Assembly (NCBI GenBank): GCA_017475555.1
Contig: JAFVFL010000016.1
Coordinates: 1 to 64,000, forward strand
Source of the DNA: Ruminococcus sp.
GTDB lineage: Bacteria > Bacillota > Clostridia > Oscillospirales > Ruminococcaceae
Direction: 5' to 3'
Length of the DNA stretch: 64,000 bases
The position numbers and the translations under genes were made by a program. The notes under the pieces were generated by a model that was not told the DNA's origin, did no database searches, and was given only the letters and a program-made list of their open reading frames with translations. Below are positions 17,510-26,149 of the stretch, piece by piece. Each line of letters begins with the position of its first letter. The stretch's first letter is position 1.

Positions 17510-18872
17510 CAGTCTTCTTTTTATATACGGCTTTTTTCCGGCTGCACTGCTTCTCTATTCTGTGACACCGAGGCTGCACCGTGAGAAGACTATGCTCGTA
17601 TTGAGCATTATTTTCTGCTGCTCCTTCGGTTTATTCACAGCCGGGATACTGACCCTGAGCATTTTGCTGAATTACGTCGCCGGGCGTATCACGGAGCGTT
17701 TTAGCAGCGGAGCAGCAGGAAAGGCTGTGCTATGTCTTATCATACTTGCTGATATAGCCGTGATGTTTCTGTTCAGGGCTGATGATCTGCCTGGGAAGAC
17801 CGGAGAGCTTTTCCTGAGCATTGCTTATCCTCTCGGTATATCCTTTTTCACGCTCTCTGCTGTCGGCTATCAGCTCGATGTGTTCCGTGGCAGGTGCAGT
17901 GCAGAGCATGATATCATAAGGTTCAGTCTGTATCTCATCATGTTCCCGAAGCTGATAATGGGGCCGCTTGTAAGCTATGGAAATTATCTCAGGATAAGCG
18001 GGAGAAGAAATTTTTCTATAGGCAGTATTGGCGGCGGACTTGCAGTATTCGTCAGGGGGCTTGTCAAGAAGCTCATCGGAGCAGACCTGCTGTATATGCT
18101 ATATTCGGCTGTACGCAGCACAGATACAGGTGAGCTTTCTGCACTCTCCGCATGGCTTGGGGCGGCAGCGTACCTTCTCTGTGTGTACTTTGAGCTTTCG
18201 GGCTTTTCAGATATGGGCACCGGACTTGGGAGATGCTTCGGCTACAGCTTTCCTGCGGCATTCAGACACCCTGTATTAAGCAGCAGGATAACCAAGTTTT
18301 TGTCAAGGTGGCATATGCAGGTTCTTCATTGGTTCAGGAGGTATATTTTAGAGGAAATCTTTCCGTACACTCCTCATCGCTGGCTAAAGGCACTCGTAAC
18401 AGCAGCTGTATGCGGAATGGCGGGATTTTTGTATACATTCACTCCAAACGGAATGGTCTGCGGACTTATCATAGGTGCGGCTGCGGCTGCGGAGCAGCTG
18501 CCGGCTGTCAGAAGACTCCCACGGGCAAGCGGAGCTGCTTATACCTTCATTATTATCCTCTTTTCCGGAGTGATACTGTCAGGCGATACGATAACCGGGT
18601 CACTCAGCTATATGCTTGCAATGCTCGGCAGCAACCACAGTCTTGCGGATTCTCTTTCGCTGTATCTCCTTGGGTCATACGTGCTGATACTGATAATAGG
18701 GTTTTTTGTTTCCTCAGAGCTTATGAGGAGGAGCTTACAGCGTGTCAGAAGAAGCCGTCTTTACTATATAGCACTTGCAGCAGAGCCTGTGATTACTCTG
18801 GCATTTCTTGCACTGTGTACCGCAATGATGTCATACAGCGGAAGCTCGGCTATGCTGATGTTCAAGCTGTAG
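17499..18872 (+). CDS. MBOAT-family O-acyltransferase (AlgI/DltB-like)
   Basis: A 457-residue polytopic protein of the membrane-bound O-acyltransferase family. Motifs: FPKLIMGPLVSYGNYL, ELSGFSDMGTGLGRCFGYSF, FRHPVLSSRITKFLSRWHM, holding the conserved His of the family. Such proteins pass acetyl groups across the membrane for O-acetylation of polysaccharides or wall polymers. The ATG at 17499 lies 12 nt after GGGAGG and overlaps the end of the Toprim gene. The downstream gene is its likely periplasm-side partner. Confidence 0.87.
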   Translation: MIYSSLLFIYGFFPAALLLYSVTPRLHREKTMLVLSIIFCCSFGLFTAGILTLSILLNYVAGRITERFSSGAAGKAVLCLIILADIAVMFLFRADDLPGKTGELFLSIAYPLGISFFTLSAVGYQLDVFRGRCSAEHDIIRFSLYLIMFPKLIMGPLVSYGNYLRISGRRNFSIGSIGGGLAVFVRGLVKKLIGADLLYMLYSAVRSTDTGELSALSAWLGAAAYLLCVYFELSGFSDMGTGLGRCFGYSFPAAFRHPVLSSRITKFLSRWHMQVLHWFRRYILEEIFPYTPHRWLKALVTAAVCGMAGFLYTFTPNGMVCGLIIGAAAAAEQLPAVRRLPRASGAAYTFIIILFSGVILSGDTITGSLSYMLAMLGSNHSLADSLSLYLLGSYVLILIIGFFVSSELMRRSLQRVRRSRLYYIALAAEPVITLAFLALCTAMMSYSGSSAMLMFKL

Positions 18873-18882
18873 GAGGTATGCC

Positions 18883-20016
18883 ATGAAAAGGATCACTGAC
18901 GCAATAACTGCGATATTGGTATGCGGCTTCGTACTTCTTATAACTGCTGCAACGGCATTAAACATCATAAAGGGCGGTATAGCCCTTCCCGGCAGCGGTA
19001 TATCCGCTCTGCTTTCAGACGGCAGCTTTGTACGCAGCATAAGCAGCGGATTTACGGACAGCTTCACTGAACGGCTTGAATGGATATCAGCAGATGCAAG
19101 GATAGGCTCTGCACTCGGCGAAAGCATTGTCAACGGAGTATATATGACCGATGAACGTCTGCTTGATGCAGAAAATACGCCGAAAAAAGCATTCCCCGGA
19201 ACGGCGTCGGCTGTGCTTGGCTTTGCGGAGCGTTATGACGGAGCTGTGTACTTTGCGGCGATACCCACCTCTGCCGGAGTATACGGAGAGCTTCTGCCTG
19301 AATATCTCAGTACGCTCAGCACAAATACAGAGAAGCAGGTCATTGACGAGCTGTATTCTCAGCTTGAGACCGGAGTCAGGAAAATAGACGCATACAATAT
19401 ACTCAAAATGGTGAGCGATAACTATATTTATTTCCGCACTGATAATAAATGGACAGGCTATGGGGCATACTGTGTGTACAGGACAGTTGTACAGAAGCTT
19501 GGTTTCCAGCCGATAGCCTACGACAAGTACACGATTGAGCACCTGACAGACAGCTTTTGCGGAGAGCTTTACAGCAAAACGAGATATATGAAGTGTAAGC
19601 CGGATATCATAGATATCTATGAATATACCGGCGGTGCAGAGGTGACAGAGTGTACTGCTATAGACAGTGACGGCAGGGAGTATAGCTGTGAGCTTTATGA
19701 CAGATCGGCAGCCCAGGGAGAGGATATGTATAATATCTATCCGGGTGCTGTCTCGGCATATTTCAGGATAAAAACGACCGTGACCAACGATAGAAGGCTG
19801 CTTGTGATAGGTGATGATTTTGCACCTGCATTTCTCCCTTTCCTTGTACAGCACTACAGCGAGATCGTTATGCTCTCGCCTGAAAAGATAAGCGGTGGTA
19901 TCACGCAGTATGCAGACCCTGACGATTTTGAACAGACTTTATTTCTTTTCGGAGCAGACACCCTCTGTCAGAGCGGAGAGCTTGTCAGACTGCTTGATGA
20001 TGTTAAGGAGGAATAA
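18883..20016 (+). CDS. DHHW/AlgJ-like acetylation partner, catalytic residues missing
   Basis: A 377-residue protein with one N-terminal membrane anchor and an SGNH-like extracellular domain. Layout and neighbour match DHHW/AlgJ-X proteins that complete MBOAT-driven O-acetylation. Where the family shows TDHHWT the protein has RTDNKWTGYGAY, and where the family shows GDSF it has VIGDDFAPAF. So the nucleophilic Ser and the catalytic His both look replaced (inference from motif alignment by eye). It may bind instead of catalyse, or use other residues. RBS AGGAGGT is ideal. Confidence 0.72.
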   Translation: MKRITDAITAILVCGFVLLITAATALNIIKGGIALPGSGISALLSDGSFVRSISSGFTDSFTERLEWISADARIGSALGESIVNGVYMTDERLLDAENTPKKAFPGTASAVLGFAERYDGAVYFAAIPTSAGVYGELLPEYLSTLSTNTEKQVIDELYSQLETGVRKIDAYNILKMVSDNYIYFRTDNKWTGYGAYCVYRTVVQKLGFQPIAYDKYTIEHLTDSFCGELYSKTRYMKCKPDIIDIYEYTGGAEVTECTAIDSDGREYSCELYDRSAAQGEDMYNIYPGAVSAYFRIKTTVTNDRRLLVIGDDFAPAFLPFLVQHYSEIVMLSPEKISGGITQYADPDDFEQTLFLFGADTLCQSGELVRLLDDVKEE

Positions 20017-20018
20017 CA

Positions 20019-20801
20019 ATGAAGGCACTTATAACCGGAGCTACCTCAGGAATAGGAAAAAGCATGGCGTATAAGCTGATTGAAAGGGGCTGGGAGCTTA
20101 TCCTCACCGGCAGAAATGAGGAGGTACTAAATTCTCTGAAGGAGGAGCTTGGCGGCTCTGTGGAGATAATTGCAGCTGACCTTGCTGACCGCAGCGAGGT
20201 GTTCAGGGTATACAGCTTCTGTGAGGGAAAGGGCGTTGATATGCTTGTGAATAACGCAGGGTACGGGCTTTTCGGAGCATTTGACGAGACGAGCCTTGAT
20301 GCCGAGCTTGATATGATAAGTGTCAATATCACCGCTGTCCATATACTGACAAAGCTGTTCCTGCGTGATTTCAAGAAACGCAACAGTGGGATAATACTAA
20401 ATGTTGCTTCTTCCGCAGGATTTCTGACAGGCCCGCTCATGTCCACCTATTACGCCTCAAAGAATTACGTGGTGCGTTTGTCTATGGCGATAGCAGAGGA
20501 GCTTCGGCGTTCCGGCTCAGGCGTGAGCATTACAGTGCTGTGTCCGGGGCCTGTTGATACGAGCTTTAATGACAGAGCCGGAGTGACATTCAGTGCAAAG
20601 CCCATAACGGCGGATTATGCCGCTGAATATGCCATAAGAAAGGCTTTTGCCGGACAGCTGCTCGCAGTACCGGGGCTTGCCATACAGGCGGCACTTTTCG
20701 CTTCCCGGTTCGTACCCCACAGGCTTTTGTCCGCCGCTGTATACGAGATACAGCACGCAAAGCGTCCGTCAGGTGCGGCAGCGTCTGACAGAAGAAAATG
20801 A
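20019..20801 (+). CDS. Short-chain dehydrogenase/reductase
   Basis: A 260-residue classical SDR: TGATSGIGKS (nucleotide-binding glycine motif), NNAGYG, catalytic Ser in VASSAGF and YYASKNYV (Tyr-x3-Lys). It oxidises or reduces a carbonyl/hydroxyl with NAD(P); substrate unknown. The second residue after the first strand (LTGRNEE) suggests NADP. It starts 2 nt after the DHHW-like gene and overlaps the next gene by 4 nt. Confidence 0.88.
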   Translation: MKALITGATSGIGKSMAYKLIERGWELILTGRNEEVLNSLKEELGGSVEIIAADLADRSEVFRVYSFCEGKGVDMLVNNAGYGLFGAFDETSLDAELDMISVNITAVHILTKLFLRDFKKRNSGIILNVASSAGFLTGPLMSTYYASKNYVVRLSMAIAEELRRSGSGVSITVLCPGPVDTSFNDRAGVTFSAKPITADYAAEYAIRKAFAGQLLAVPGLAIQAALFASRFVPHRLLSAAVYEIQHAKRPSGAAASDRRK

Positions 20802-21334
20802 AGGATATAAGCTATCGTGTTGCTCTCGGCGGTATAGTATCTGCACTATGTCTTGTGACCATGTTCCTTGCCGGGATACTTCCGGCACTTTATCTGCTCC
20901 TGCCGATGATAGCCGGAGTTCTGCTCATGGTCATAGCATCAGAGGTCAGTACCCAGTGGGCAGCACTTACATACACAGCTGTAAGCCTGCTCTCGCTCAT
21001 CATCACCGCTGACAAGGAAGCAGCACTTGTCTTCATCATGCTTTTCGGGCATTACCCCATTCTTCGGTTCTATATACAGCGTATCAGTATCAAGTGGCTC
21101 AGATTCACAGTAAAGCTTATAGTCTTCAACGTCTGTGCAATAGCGTATTTTTTTGTTACAGTCTATCTGTTCGGACTTGTCGGGATGCTTGAGGAAATAA
21201 ACGATATCGGTCAGTACGGCAGTATCATCATGCTGCTGGTCTGCGACCTTATTTTTTTAATGTATGATTTTAATTTGTCGGCTATATATTCCACCTACAT
21301 AAAACGTCTCAGACCAAAATTCAGAAAAAAATAG
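20798..21334 (+). CDS. Integral membrane protein, function unknown
   Basis: A 178-residue protein with five or six predicted membrane helices (about 8-30, 32-55, 58-72, 75-95, 108-132, 143-165) and a basic C-terminal tail. I do not recognise a named family with confidence; it recalls small YybS/DUF2232-like or ECF-type membrane proteins. It is the last gene of the rightward operon and is translationally coupled (ATGA) to the SDR. Confidence 0.75.
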   Translation: MKDISYRVALGGIVSALCLVTMFLAGILPALYLLLPMIAGVLLMVIASEVSTQWAALTYTAVSLLSLIITADKEAALVFIMLFGHYPILRFYIQRISIKWLRFTVKLIVFNVCAIAYFFVTVYLFGLVGMLEEINDIGQYGSIIMLLVCDLIFLMYDFNLSAIYSTYIKRLRPKFRKK

Positions 21335-21391
21335 CTTTTGTACCGCATTTTTCGGCAGCTGATATATACGCTGTCCGGTCCGGGTATAAGA

Positions 21392-21419
21392 AAACCGCCT
21401 TGATCACTCAGGGCGGTTT
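21392..21419. terminator. Terminator between convergent operons
   Basis: Twelve-bp stem with one G-T pair, 21392-21403 / 21408-21419, loop TCAC. T-rich sequence follows on both strands, so it can stop both the rightward alaS operon and the leftward two-component operon. Confidence 0.75.
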
Positions 21420-21423
21420 GCTT

Positions 21424-21801
21424 TTATTCTTCTGACTTTATTTTTTTGGAGAGAGCGAGTATCTGGTCACGATATTTCGCTCTGCTGCGTTTAGTAACGG
21501 CTTTGCTGACGGGAGCAGCGGCAGCGGCGAGAGCTATACCGGCGATACCGGCGGTCATGCCTGCTGCAAAATAGTCAAGGCTGAGAAGGAGCATCACACC
21601 GGCGATCAGCACGAATATTCCAGCCAGACCTACAGCTATACCTGCTGCTGTTCCGGGAAGCTCTGCTCTGCGGTCGAGCTTTCTTAATTTTTCAAGGTCA
21701 CTGTCGGGTTCTTTGGTATGCTCGATATATTTTGCAGCTATCTGATCTGCTTCGCTGTTCCTTGCAGGTGAGTAGCTGTAGGTAAATTTGTCATTATCCA
21801 T
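21424..21801 (-). CDS. Small membrane protein of the two-component operon
   Basis: A 125-residue protein. A charged N-terminal half (1-48) is followed by two membrane helices (about 50-72 and 76-98) and a basic C-terminal tail. I do not recognise the family. It lies 4 nt after the histidine kinase gene and must be co-transcribed with it, so a role in sensing or in tuning the kinase is possible but only inferred. Confidence 0.75.
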   Translation of the reverse strand: MDNDKFTYSYSPARNSEADQIAAKYIEHTKEPDSDLEKLRKLDRRAELPGTAAGIAVGLAGIFVLIAGVMLLLSLDYFAAGMTAGIAGIALAAAAAPVSKAVTKRSRAKYRDQILALSKKIKSEE

Positions 21802-21805
21802 ATCA

Positions 21806-22861
21806 TCACGCTCCGTTTTCGTTCATTATCACAGTAAATGTGCTGCCTCTGCCAAGCTCCGAGCTGACTGTTATCTCGCCGCCTGTGATGTCGATTATCC
21901 GCTTGACCAGAGCAAGTCCGAGTCCGTTGCCTTTTGCGGCATGGGAGGTATCTCCCTGATAAAACTTGTCGAATATATGCCGCCCGGTCTTGCTGTCTAT
22001 CCCGCAGCCGGTATCTGATACGCTGACAGAAGCTTTGCCCTCATGCTTTTGTACGCTGACGCTGACAGTACCTCCCTTTTCAGTGAACTTGAGTGCATTT
22101 GAAAACAGATTGCTCCACACAATGCTCATCAGCTCCGGGTCGGCACAGATCATGATACCCTCACCGATATCAGTATCTATATCTATACCCTTGCACTCCC
22201 ATTCGCTCTCAAAGGCAAGCAGGCACTCACACACCTGCTCTCCGAGATCATAGCTTTTCACCTCAGGGTAGATCTGCTGATTTTCGAGCTTGTTAAGCTT
22301 GAGTACATTTGTAATGAGTGAAGATAGACGCTTGGTGGAATCGCTTATCGCACCGGCATACTCTGCTCTTTCCTCCTCGGAAATACCGGGAGAGCGGAGA
22401 AGTGCTGCATAATTCTGGATAACAGCGAGCGGAGTTTTCATTTCATGTGAGACGTTGGACACGAAATCCGTCCTCAGCGTTTCCACCCCCGAAAGCTCAT
22501 CTGCCATTTTATTGATACTTTCAATTATGATATTATACTGATTTCCGCCGAGAGGGTCAGCAAATGGCTTTATTCTTTCACTGAGATCTCCGCCGGTCAT
22601 TCTTTTCAGCCCCTCAGAGATACGTTTTACCGGGCGGTCTACGGATATTTTCTTTCTTATCCTGTTCGTCAGCCAGACAAGAAAAGCGATGAATACCGCA
22701 TTGAAAAAAGTGAGCACAGCTCTTTTTCTTATCGTATTTTCCGGTACCTCAACTCCCTGAAAAAACAGGATAAATGAAGCGGTAAGGATAAATGCGATGA
22801 AGAACAATATCGACAGAAAGTGCAGTAAGGACAGAAGTACACCACGCCAGTCACGCTTCAT
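21806..22861 (-). CDS. Sensor histidine kinase
   Basis: A 351-residue kinase with two membrane helices (about 8-32 and 46-64) enclosing only a ~14-residue outer loop, a HAMP-like linker (about 70-125), the phospho-acceptor box VSHEMKTPLAV (His about 139) and an ATPase domain with N box (SNLFSNALKF), G1 (DTGCGI) and G2 (GNGLGLALVK). The tiny outer loop suggests it senses the membrane or a partner protein. The start overlaps the response-regulator stop. Confidence 0.92.
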   Translation of the reverse strand: MKRDWRGVLLSLLHFLSILFFIAFILTASFILFFQGVEVPENTIRKRAVLTFFNAVFIAFLVWLTNRIRKKISVDRPVKRISEGLKRMTGGDLSERIKPFADPLGGNQYNIIIESINKMADELSGVETLRTDFVSNVSHEMKTPLAVIQNYAALLRSPGISEEERAEYAGAISDSTKRLSSLITNVLKLNKLENQQIYPEVKSYDLGEQVCECLLAFESEWECKGIDIDTDIGEGIMICADPELMSIVWSNLFSNALKFTEKGGTVSVSVQKHEGKASVSVSDTGCGIDSKTGRHIFDKFYQGDTSHAAKGNGLGLALVKRIIDITGGEITVSSELGRGSTFTVIMNENGA

Positions 22862-23529
22862 TTCAGCACCGCCTTATATCCCAGCCCGTGGACGGTCACT
22901 ATCTCAAAATCCTCACAGCCTTCAAACTTCTCACGCAGCTTACGCATATACACCTCGACCGAGCGCAGCCCTGAGCTTGATTCGATATCCCAGAACTCGT
23001 TCATGAGCTGAGAGCGTGTGAAGGTCTTTTTCGGATTCGACAGCAGCTTGTAGAGCAGATTGAATTCACGCACGGTAAGCGGTATCTCCTCGCCGTCAAG
23101 AGTGCAGCTCTGCTCCTCCTCATTCATGGTAAGTCCGCCGACAGTCAGCGACTTACCGGCATTGATGTTTGCCCTGCGGATAATAGCACCGAGTTTCAGG
23201 ACAAGCTCCTCCAGATCGACCGGCTTTACCAGATAATCGTCTATACCGAGCCTGTAGCCATGCTGCTTTGATACTATATCGTCCTTTGCAGTCATAAAAA
23301 TAATTGGTATTTCTTTATTGAGGCTCCGCACCGTTTCAGCAAATTCAAAGCCGTCTATTTTCGGCATCATTATATCTGAAATTATGATATCAAAGCTGCT
23401 TCCGTACATCGTATCATACGCTTCGACCGCATCAAGGCAGCCTACAGCCGAAAAGCCGTTCAGCTCCAGATATTTGCATACAGTTGCATTCAGCTCCTTA
23501 TCGTCCTCGACTACTAATATCTTCACCAT
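22858..23529 (-). CDS. OmpR/PhoB-family response regulator
   Basis: A 223-residue regulator. Receiver domain: VVEDDKE, phospho-acceptor Asp in IIISDIMMPKIDG, FMTAKDD and KP in LVKPVDLEEL. The winged-helix effector domain (about 125-223) ends VTVHGLGYKAVLK. The ATG at 23529 is chosen since GGAGG is well spaced; MCM start alternatives lie too close. Such regulators bind direct repeats with 11-bp periodicity, exactly what is found at 23604-23647 and 25049-25092, so those are its likely targets. Confidence 0.93.
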   Translation of the reverse strand: MVKILVVEDDKELNATVCKYLELNGFSAVGCLDAVEAYDTMYGSSFDIIISDIMMPKIDGFEFAETVRSLNKEIPIIFMTAKDDIVSKQHGYRLGIDDYLVKPVDLEELVLKLGAIIRRANINAGKSLTVGGLTMNEEEQSCTLDGEEIPLTVREFNLLYKLLSNPKKTFTRSQLMNEFWDIESSSGLRSVEVYMRKLREKFEGCEDFEIVTVHGLGYKAVLK

Positions 23530-23562
23530 ACACATCGCCTCCGGCATTATTTCTATGTTCTG

Positions 23563-23591
23563 ATTATATCACATTTTTTCTGAAATTTCAA
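23563..23591 (-). promoter_or_regulatory. Promoter of the two-component operon
   Basis: Minus strand TTGAAA (23591-23586), 17-nt spacer, extended -10 TGTGATATAAT (23573-23563). It lies back to back with the direct-repeat array of the divergent acyltransferase gene. Confidence 0.8.
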
Positions 23592-23603
23592 TCATGTTCT
23601 GCA

Positions 23604-23660
23604 TTTTTAACAATTCTCAAACATTTCAGAAACACATCGCAAACAGTTGGCGTGTATCAT
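23604..23660 (+). promoter_or_regulatory. Activator array (11-bp direct repeats) and -10 of the acyltransferase promoter
   Basis: Three clear repeats of the form TCnnAAACAnn start at 23615, 23626 and 23637; a weaker one starts at 23604. TATCAT (-10) is at 23655-23660, seven nt after the last repeat, and no good -35 exists. This is the geometry of a promoter activated by an OmpR-family regulator that contacts RNA polymerase at the -35 region. Confidence 0.75.
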
Positions 23661-23697
23661 AGGATCATACCAAACAGATGAAAGCGAGGAAATGATG

Positions 23698-25104
23698 ATG
23701 AATACAACAGCAGTACATGAAAAGGTAAGAGCAGGTCAGCCGTATCTCTACAGAAAGAACGGGCTGCCGAGCGAGGTTTATGAGGTGAGAATGAAGGACA
23801 CTGTAGACCATAATGCTCTGAGCACAGCACTTGAAGCAGCTATCGAACGTTATCCGTATTTTAAGGTCAGATACGAGGAGCACTGCGGAGATTTCTTTAC
23901 TATAGAGAATGAGCTGCCTATAGAGGTCTATGAGACTGACGAGCTTATCCCTCTTGGCGGAAGAGAGAATAATTATTATCTTGTCGGAGTAACACATCAC
24001 GGCAGGAACATTGATATCTCATTCCACCACGGTCTATCAGACGGCAGGGGAGTCAAGAGCTTTGTTGAGACACTGGTATACTATTACTGCCGGGAGGCAT
24101 ACGGCAGCTGTGCTTCGAGTGAGGGGATACTGACCTGTGATATGCCGGTATCTGAGCGTGAGACAGCAGAGCCGTGCGGTGAGAAATATACGGCAGACCG
24201 CAGCAGGCTCGGACGTATAGAGGGTATATCCCGCAAGGGCTTCACTCTCCCTGAGACTAAGAGCGATAAGACCGCTCACAGGCGTTACGAGCTGAAATTT
24301 CCGCAGGAGGATTTCATAGCATTATGCAGACAGTATGGTGCTTCTCCGGTGGTAATGCTCAGCGTTATGATGAGCCGTGCGATACGTGAGCTTTATCCTG
24401 AGAGCAGCGAGGTCATCAACAGCAATTTCCCCGTAGATGCAAGAGCAGCTCTGGGCTGCGAGGGGACATACAAGAACTGTGTTAAGAGCATAAGCCTGCC
24501 ATACGGTGCGGCAGAGCAGGATATGACAACAGAGGAGCTATGCAGGCACTATAAGGCTCTCATGAACGAGCAGAGAGAGCCTGAACGCTGCAAGGACGAA
24601 TTCAACAAGATAATAATGCTTCTGAATGCCGTAAGCGGTCTGCACTCATTCAGCAGAAAGCGTATGGTAATGAGATTTCTGGATAATTTAAAGCTTGACA
24701 CGTATCTGATAAGCTATATCGGTCAGTTTACATTCAATGAAAATTCAGAGTATGTTGAATCGGTACATCTTTTCTCGGACTGCTCAGACGGACTTGTAAT
24801 GAATATGACCTGTCAATGCGGATATTTCTGCATTGACCTTGTTCAGGATTTTGAGGGAGATAAATATGTAAATGCACTCTGCCGCCAGCTGGAGAGTGCC
24901 GGTATAGAGACTGTTAGGTCTGGTATGATAGTATTTTCAACACCGCATGACACCCTTATGAGGGATATGCCGCAGGTCGTTACAGATGATCCAGAGCTCG
25001 TGAGCTTTTGGGACAGATATATTGCAGCACACAAGAGGCTCGTGCAGCATTTTAACATTTCTCAAACATTTCAGAAACACATCGCAAACAAAAGCCGTGT
25101 ATAA
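23698..25104 (+). CDS. Condensation-domain-like acyltransferase (HHxxxDG)
   Basis: About 468 residues in the fold of NRPS condensation / PapA / alcohol-acetyltransferase proteins. The catalytic HHGLSDG (HHxxxDG form) lies about residue 118, and an N-terminal HNALSTALEAAIERYPYF helix is typical of the family. It would join an acyl donor to a hydroxyl or amine; no carrier-protein or adenylation gene is seen. Three in-frame ATGs (23692, 23695, 23698) follow GCGAGG; I take 23698 for spacing. The last ~18 residues are encoded by the direct-repeat array of the next promoter. Confidence 0.75.
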   Translation: MNTTAVHEKVRAGQPYLYRKNGLPSEVYEVRMKDTVDHNALSTALEAAIERYPYFKVRYEEHCGDFFTIENELPIEVYETDELIPLGGRENNYYLVGVTHHGRNIDISFHHGLSDGRGVKSFVETLVYYYCREAYGSCASSEGILTCDMPVSERETAEPCGEKYTADRSRLGRIEGISRKGFTLPETKSDKTAHRRYELKFPQEDFIALCRQYGASPVVMLSVMMSRAIRELYPESSEVINSNFPVDARAALGCEGTYKNCVKSISLPYGAAEQDMTTEELCRHYKALMNEQREPERCKDEFNKIIMLLNAVSGLHSFSRKRMVMRFLDNLKLDTYLISYIGQFTFNENSEYVESVHLFSDCSDGLVMNMTCQCGYFCIDLVQDFEGDKYVNALCRQLESAGIETVRSGMIVFSTPHDTLMRDMPQVVTDDPELVSFWDRYIAAHKRLVQHFNISQTFQKHIANKSRV

Positions 25105-25105
25105 T
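25049..25105 (+). promoter_or_regulatory. Second activator array and -10, driving the SDR pair
   Basis: Direct repeats start at 25060, 25071 and 25082 (with a weaker one at 25049) and share a 31-nt identical core with the array at 23615. TATAAT is at 25100-25105, again seven nt after the last repeat. The array lies inside the 3' end of the preceding gene, whose stop overlaps the -10. Confidence 0.78.
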
Positions 25106-25150
25106 ACAGACAATGAAAAAACCAAAACGGAGGTAAATACAAGGGAAAGA

Positions 25151-26149
25151 ATGTATCTTGTAACAGGAGCAGCAGGTTTTCTCGGCGGAACGATATGCAG
25201 ACAGCTCATCAGCCGGGGCGACAAGGTGAGGGCATTCGTACTGCCGAATGATCCGGCTATACGGTTCGTACCGAATGAGGCGGAGATAACTGAGGGCGAC
25301 CTTTGTGACACTGAGTCGCTGGAAAGGTTTTTCACAGTCCCTGAGAATACCGAGACTATCGTCCTGCACATTGCGAGTATCGTTACTGTTGACCCGGATT
25401 TCAGCCAGAGGGTCATGGACGTTAATGTAGGCGGAACACTGAACATTATCGACAAGTGTCTTGAGCATAAGGAGTGCAGAAAGCTGGTGTATTGCAGCAG
25501 TACGGGAGCTATCCCTGAGAGCGGAAAGGGCAGTGCTATCCGTGAGGTGGACAGATTTGATGAAAGAAGGGTAGTCGGCTGCTACAGCCAGTCTAAGGCG
25601 GCAGCAACTCAGGCTGTTCTTGATGCGGTAAAGGATCGTGGACTTAATGCGTGCATCGTACACCCAAGCGGTATCCTTGGGCCGGAGGATCATGCTGTAG
25701 GAGAGACGACCGGAACGCTTATCAGGATCATAAAGGGCGATATGCCAATGGGTATCGACGGCTCATTCAATCTGTGCGATGTTCGTGATCTTGCGAGGGG
25801 AACTATACTCGCAGCGGACAAGGGAAGGTGCGGAGAGTGCTATATCCTCGCAAATGACGAGGTGTCCTTCCGTGATTTTTCAAAGCTTGTCAGTGAGGAG
25901 AGCGGCTGCAAGCCGGTAAAGGCGTTCCTGCCGCTGGGTATTGCGAATATGCTCGGCAAAGCTATGGAGAAGCGGGCAAGAAAAACTGGTGAGAAGCCGA
26001 TGATGACGAGCTTTTCGGTATACAATCTTGCACGCAACAACAGCTTTGATTCAGGCAAGGCAAAGCGTGAGCTTGGCTACACAACACGCTCCTACAGGGA
26101 GACGATACATGATGAGATCTCATGGCTGAAGGCGGAGGATAAAATATAA
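25151..26149 (+). CDS. NAD(P)-dependent epimerase/dehydratase (extended SDR)
   Basis: A 332-residue extended SDR with the nucleotide motif VTGAAGFLGG at the N-terminus, VNVGGTLNIIDKC, YCSSTGAIPE (catalytic Ser) and the active Tyr in YSQSKAAATQ. Resembles dihydroflavonol-reductase/3-beta-HSD-like members; substrate unknown. The ATG at 25151 is the first in frame that keeps the Rossmann strand at the N-terminus; AAGGGA is 5 nt upstream and a stronger GGAGG lies at 25129. Probably controlled by the adjacent two-component system. Confidence 0.85.
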   Translation: MYLVTGAAGFLGGTICRQLISRGDKVRAFVLPNDPAIRFVPNEAEITEGDLCDTESLERFFTVPENTETIVLHIASIVTVDPDFSQRVMDVNVGGTLNIIDKCLEHKECRKLVYCSSTGAIPESGKGSAIREVDRFDERRVVGCYSQSKAAATQAVLDAVKDRGLNACIVHPSGILGPEDHAVGETTGTLIRIIKGDMPMGIDGSFNLCDVRDLARGTILAADKGRCGECYILANDEVSFRDFSKLVSEESGCKPVKAFLPLGIANMLGKAMEKRARKTGEKPMMTSFSVYNLARNNSFDSGKAKRELGYTTRSYRETIHDEISWLKAEDKI

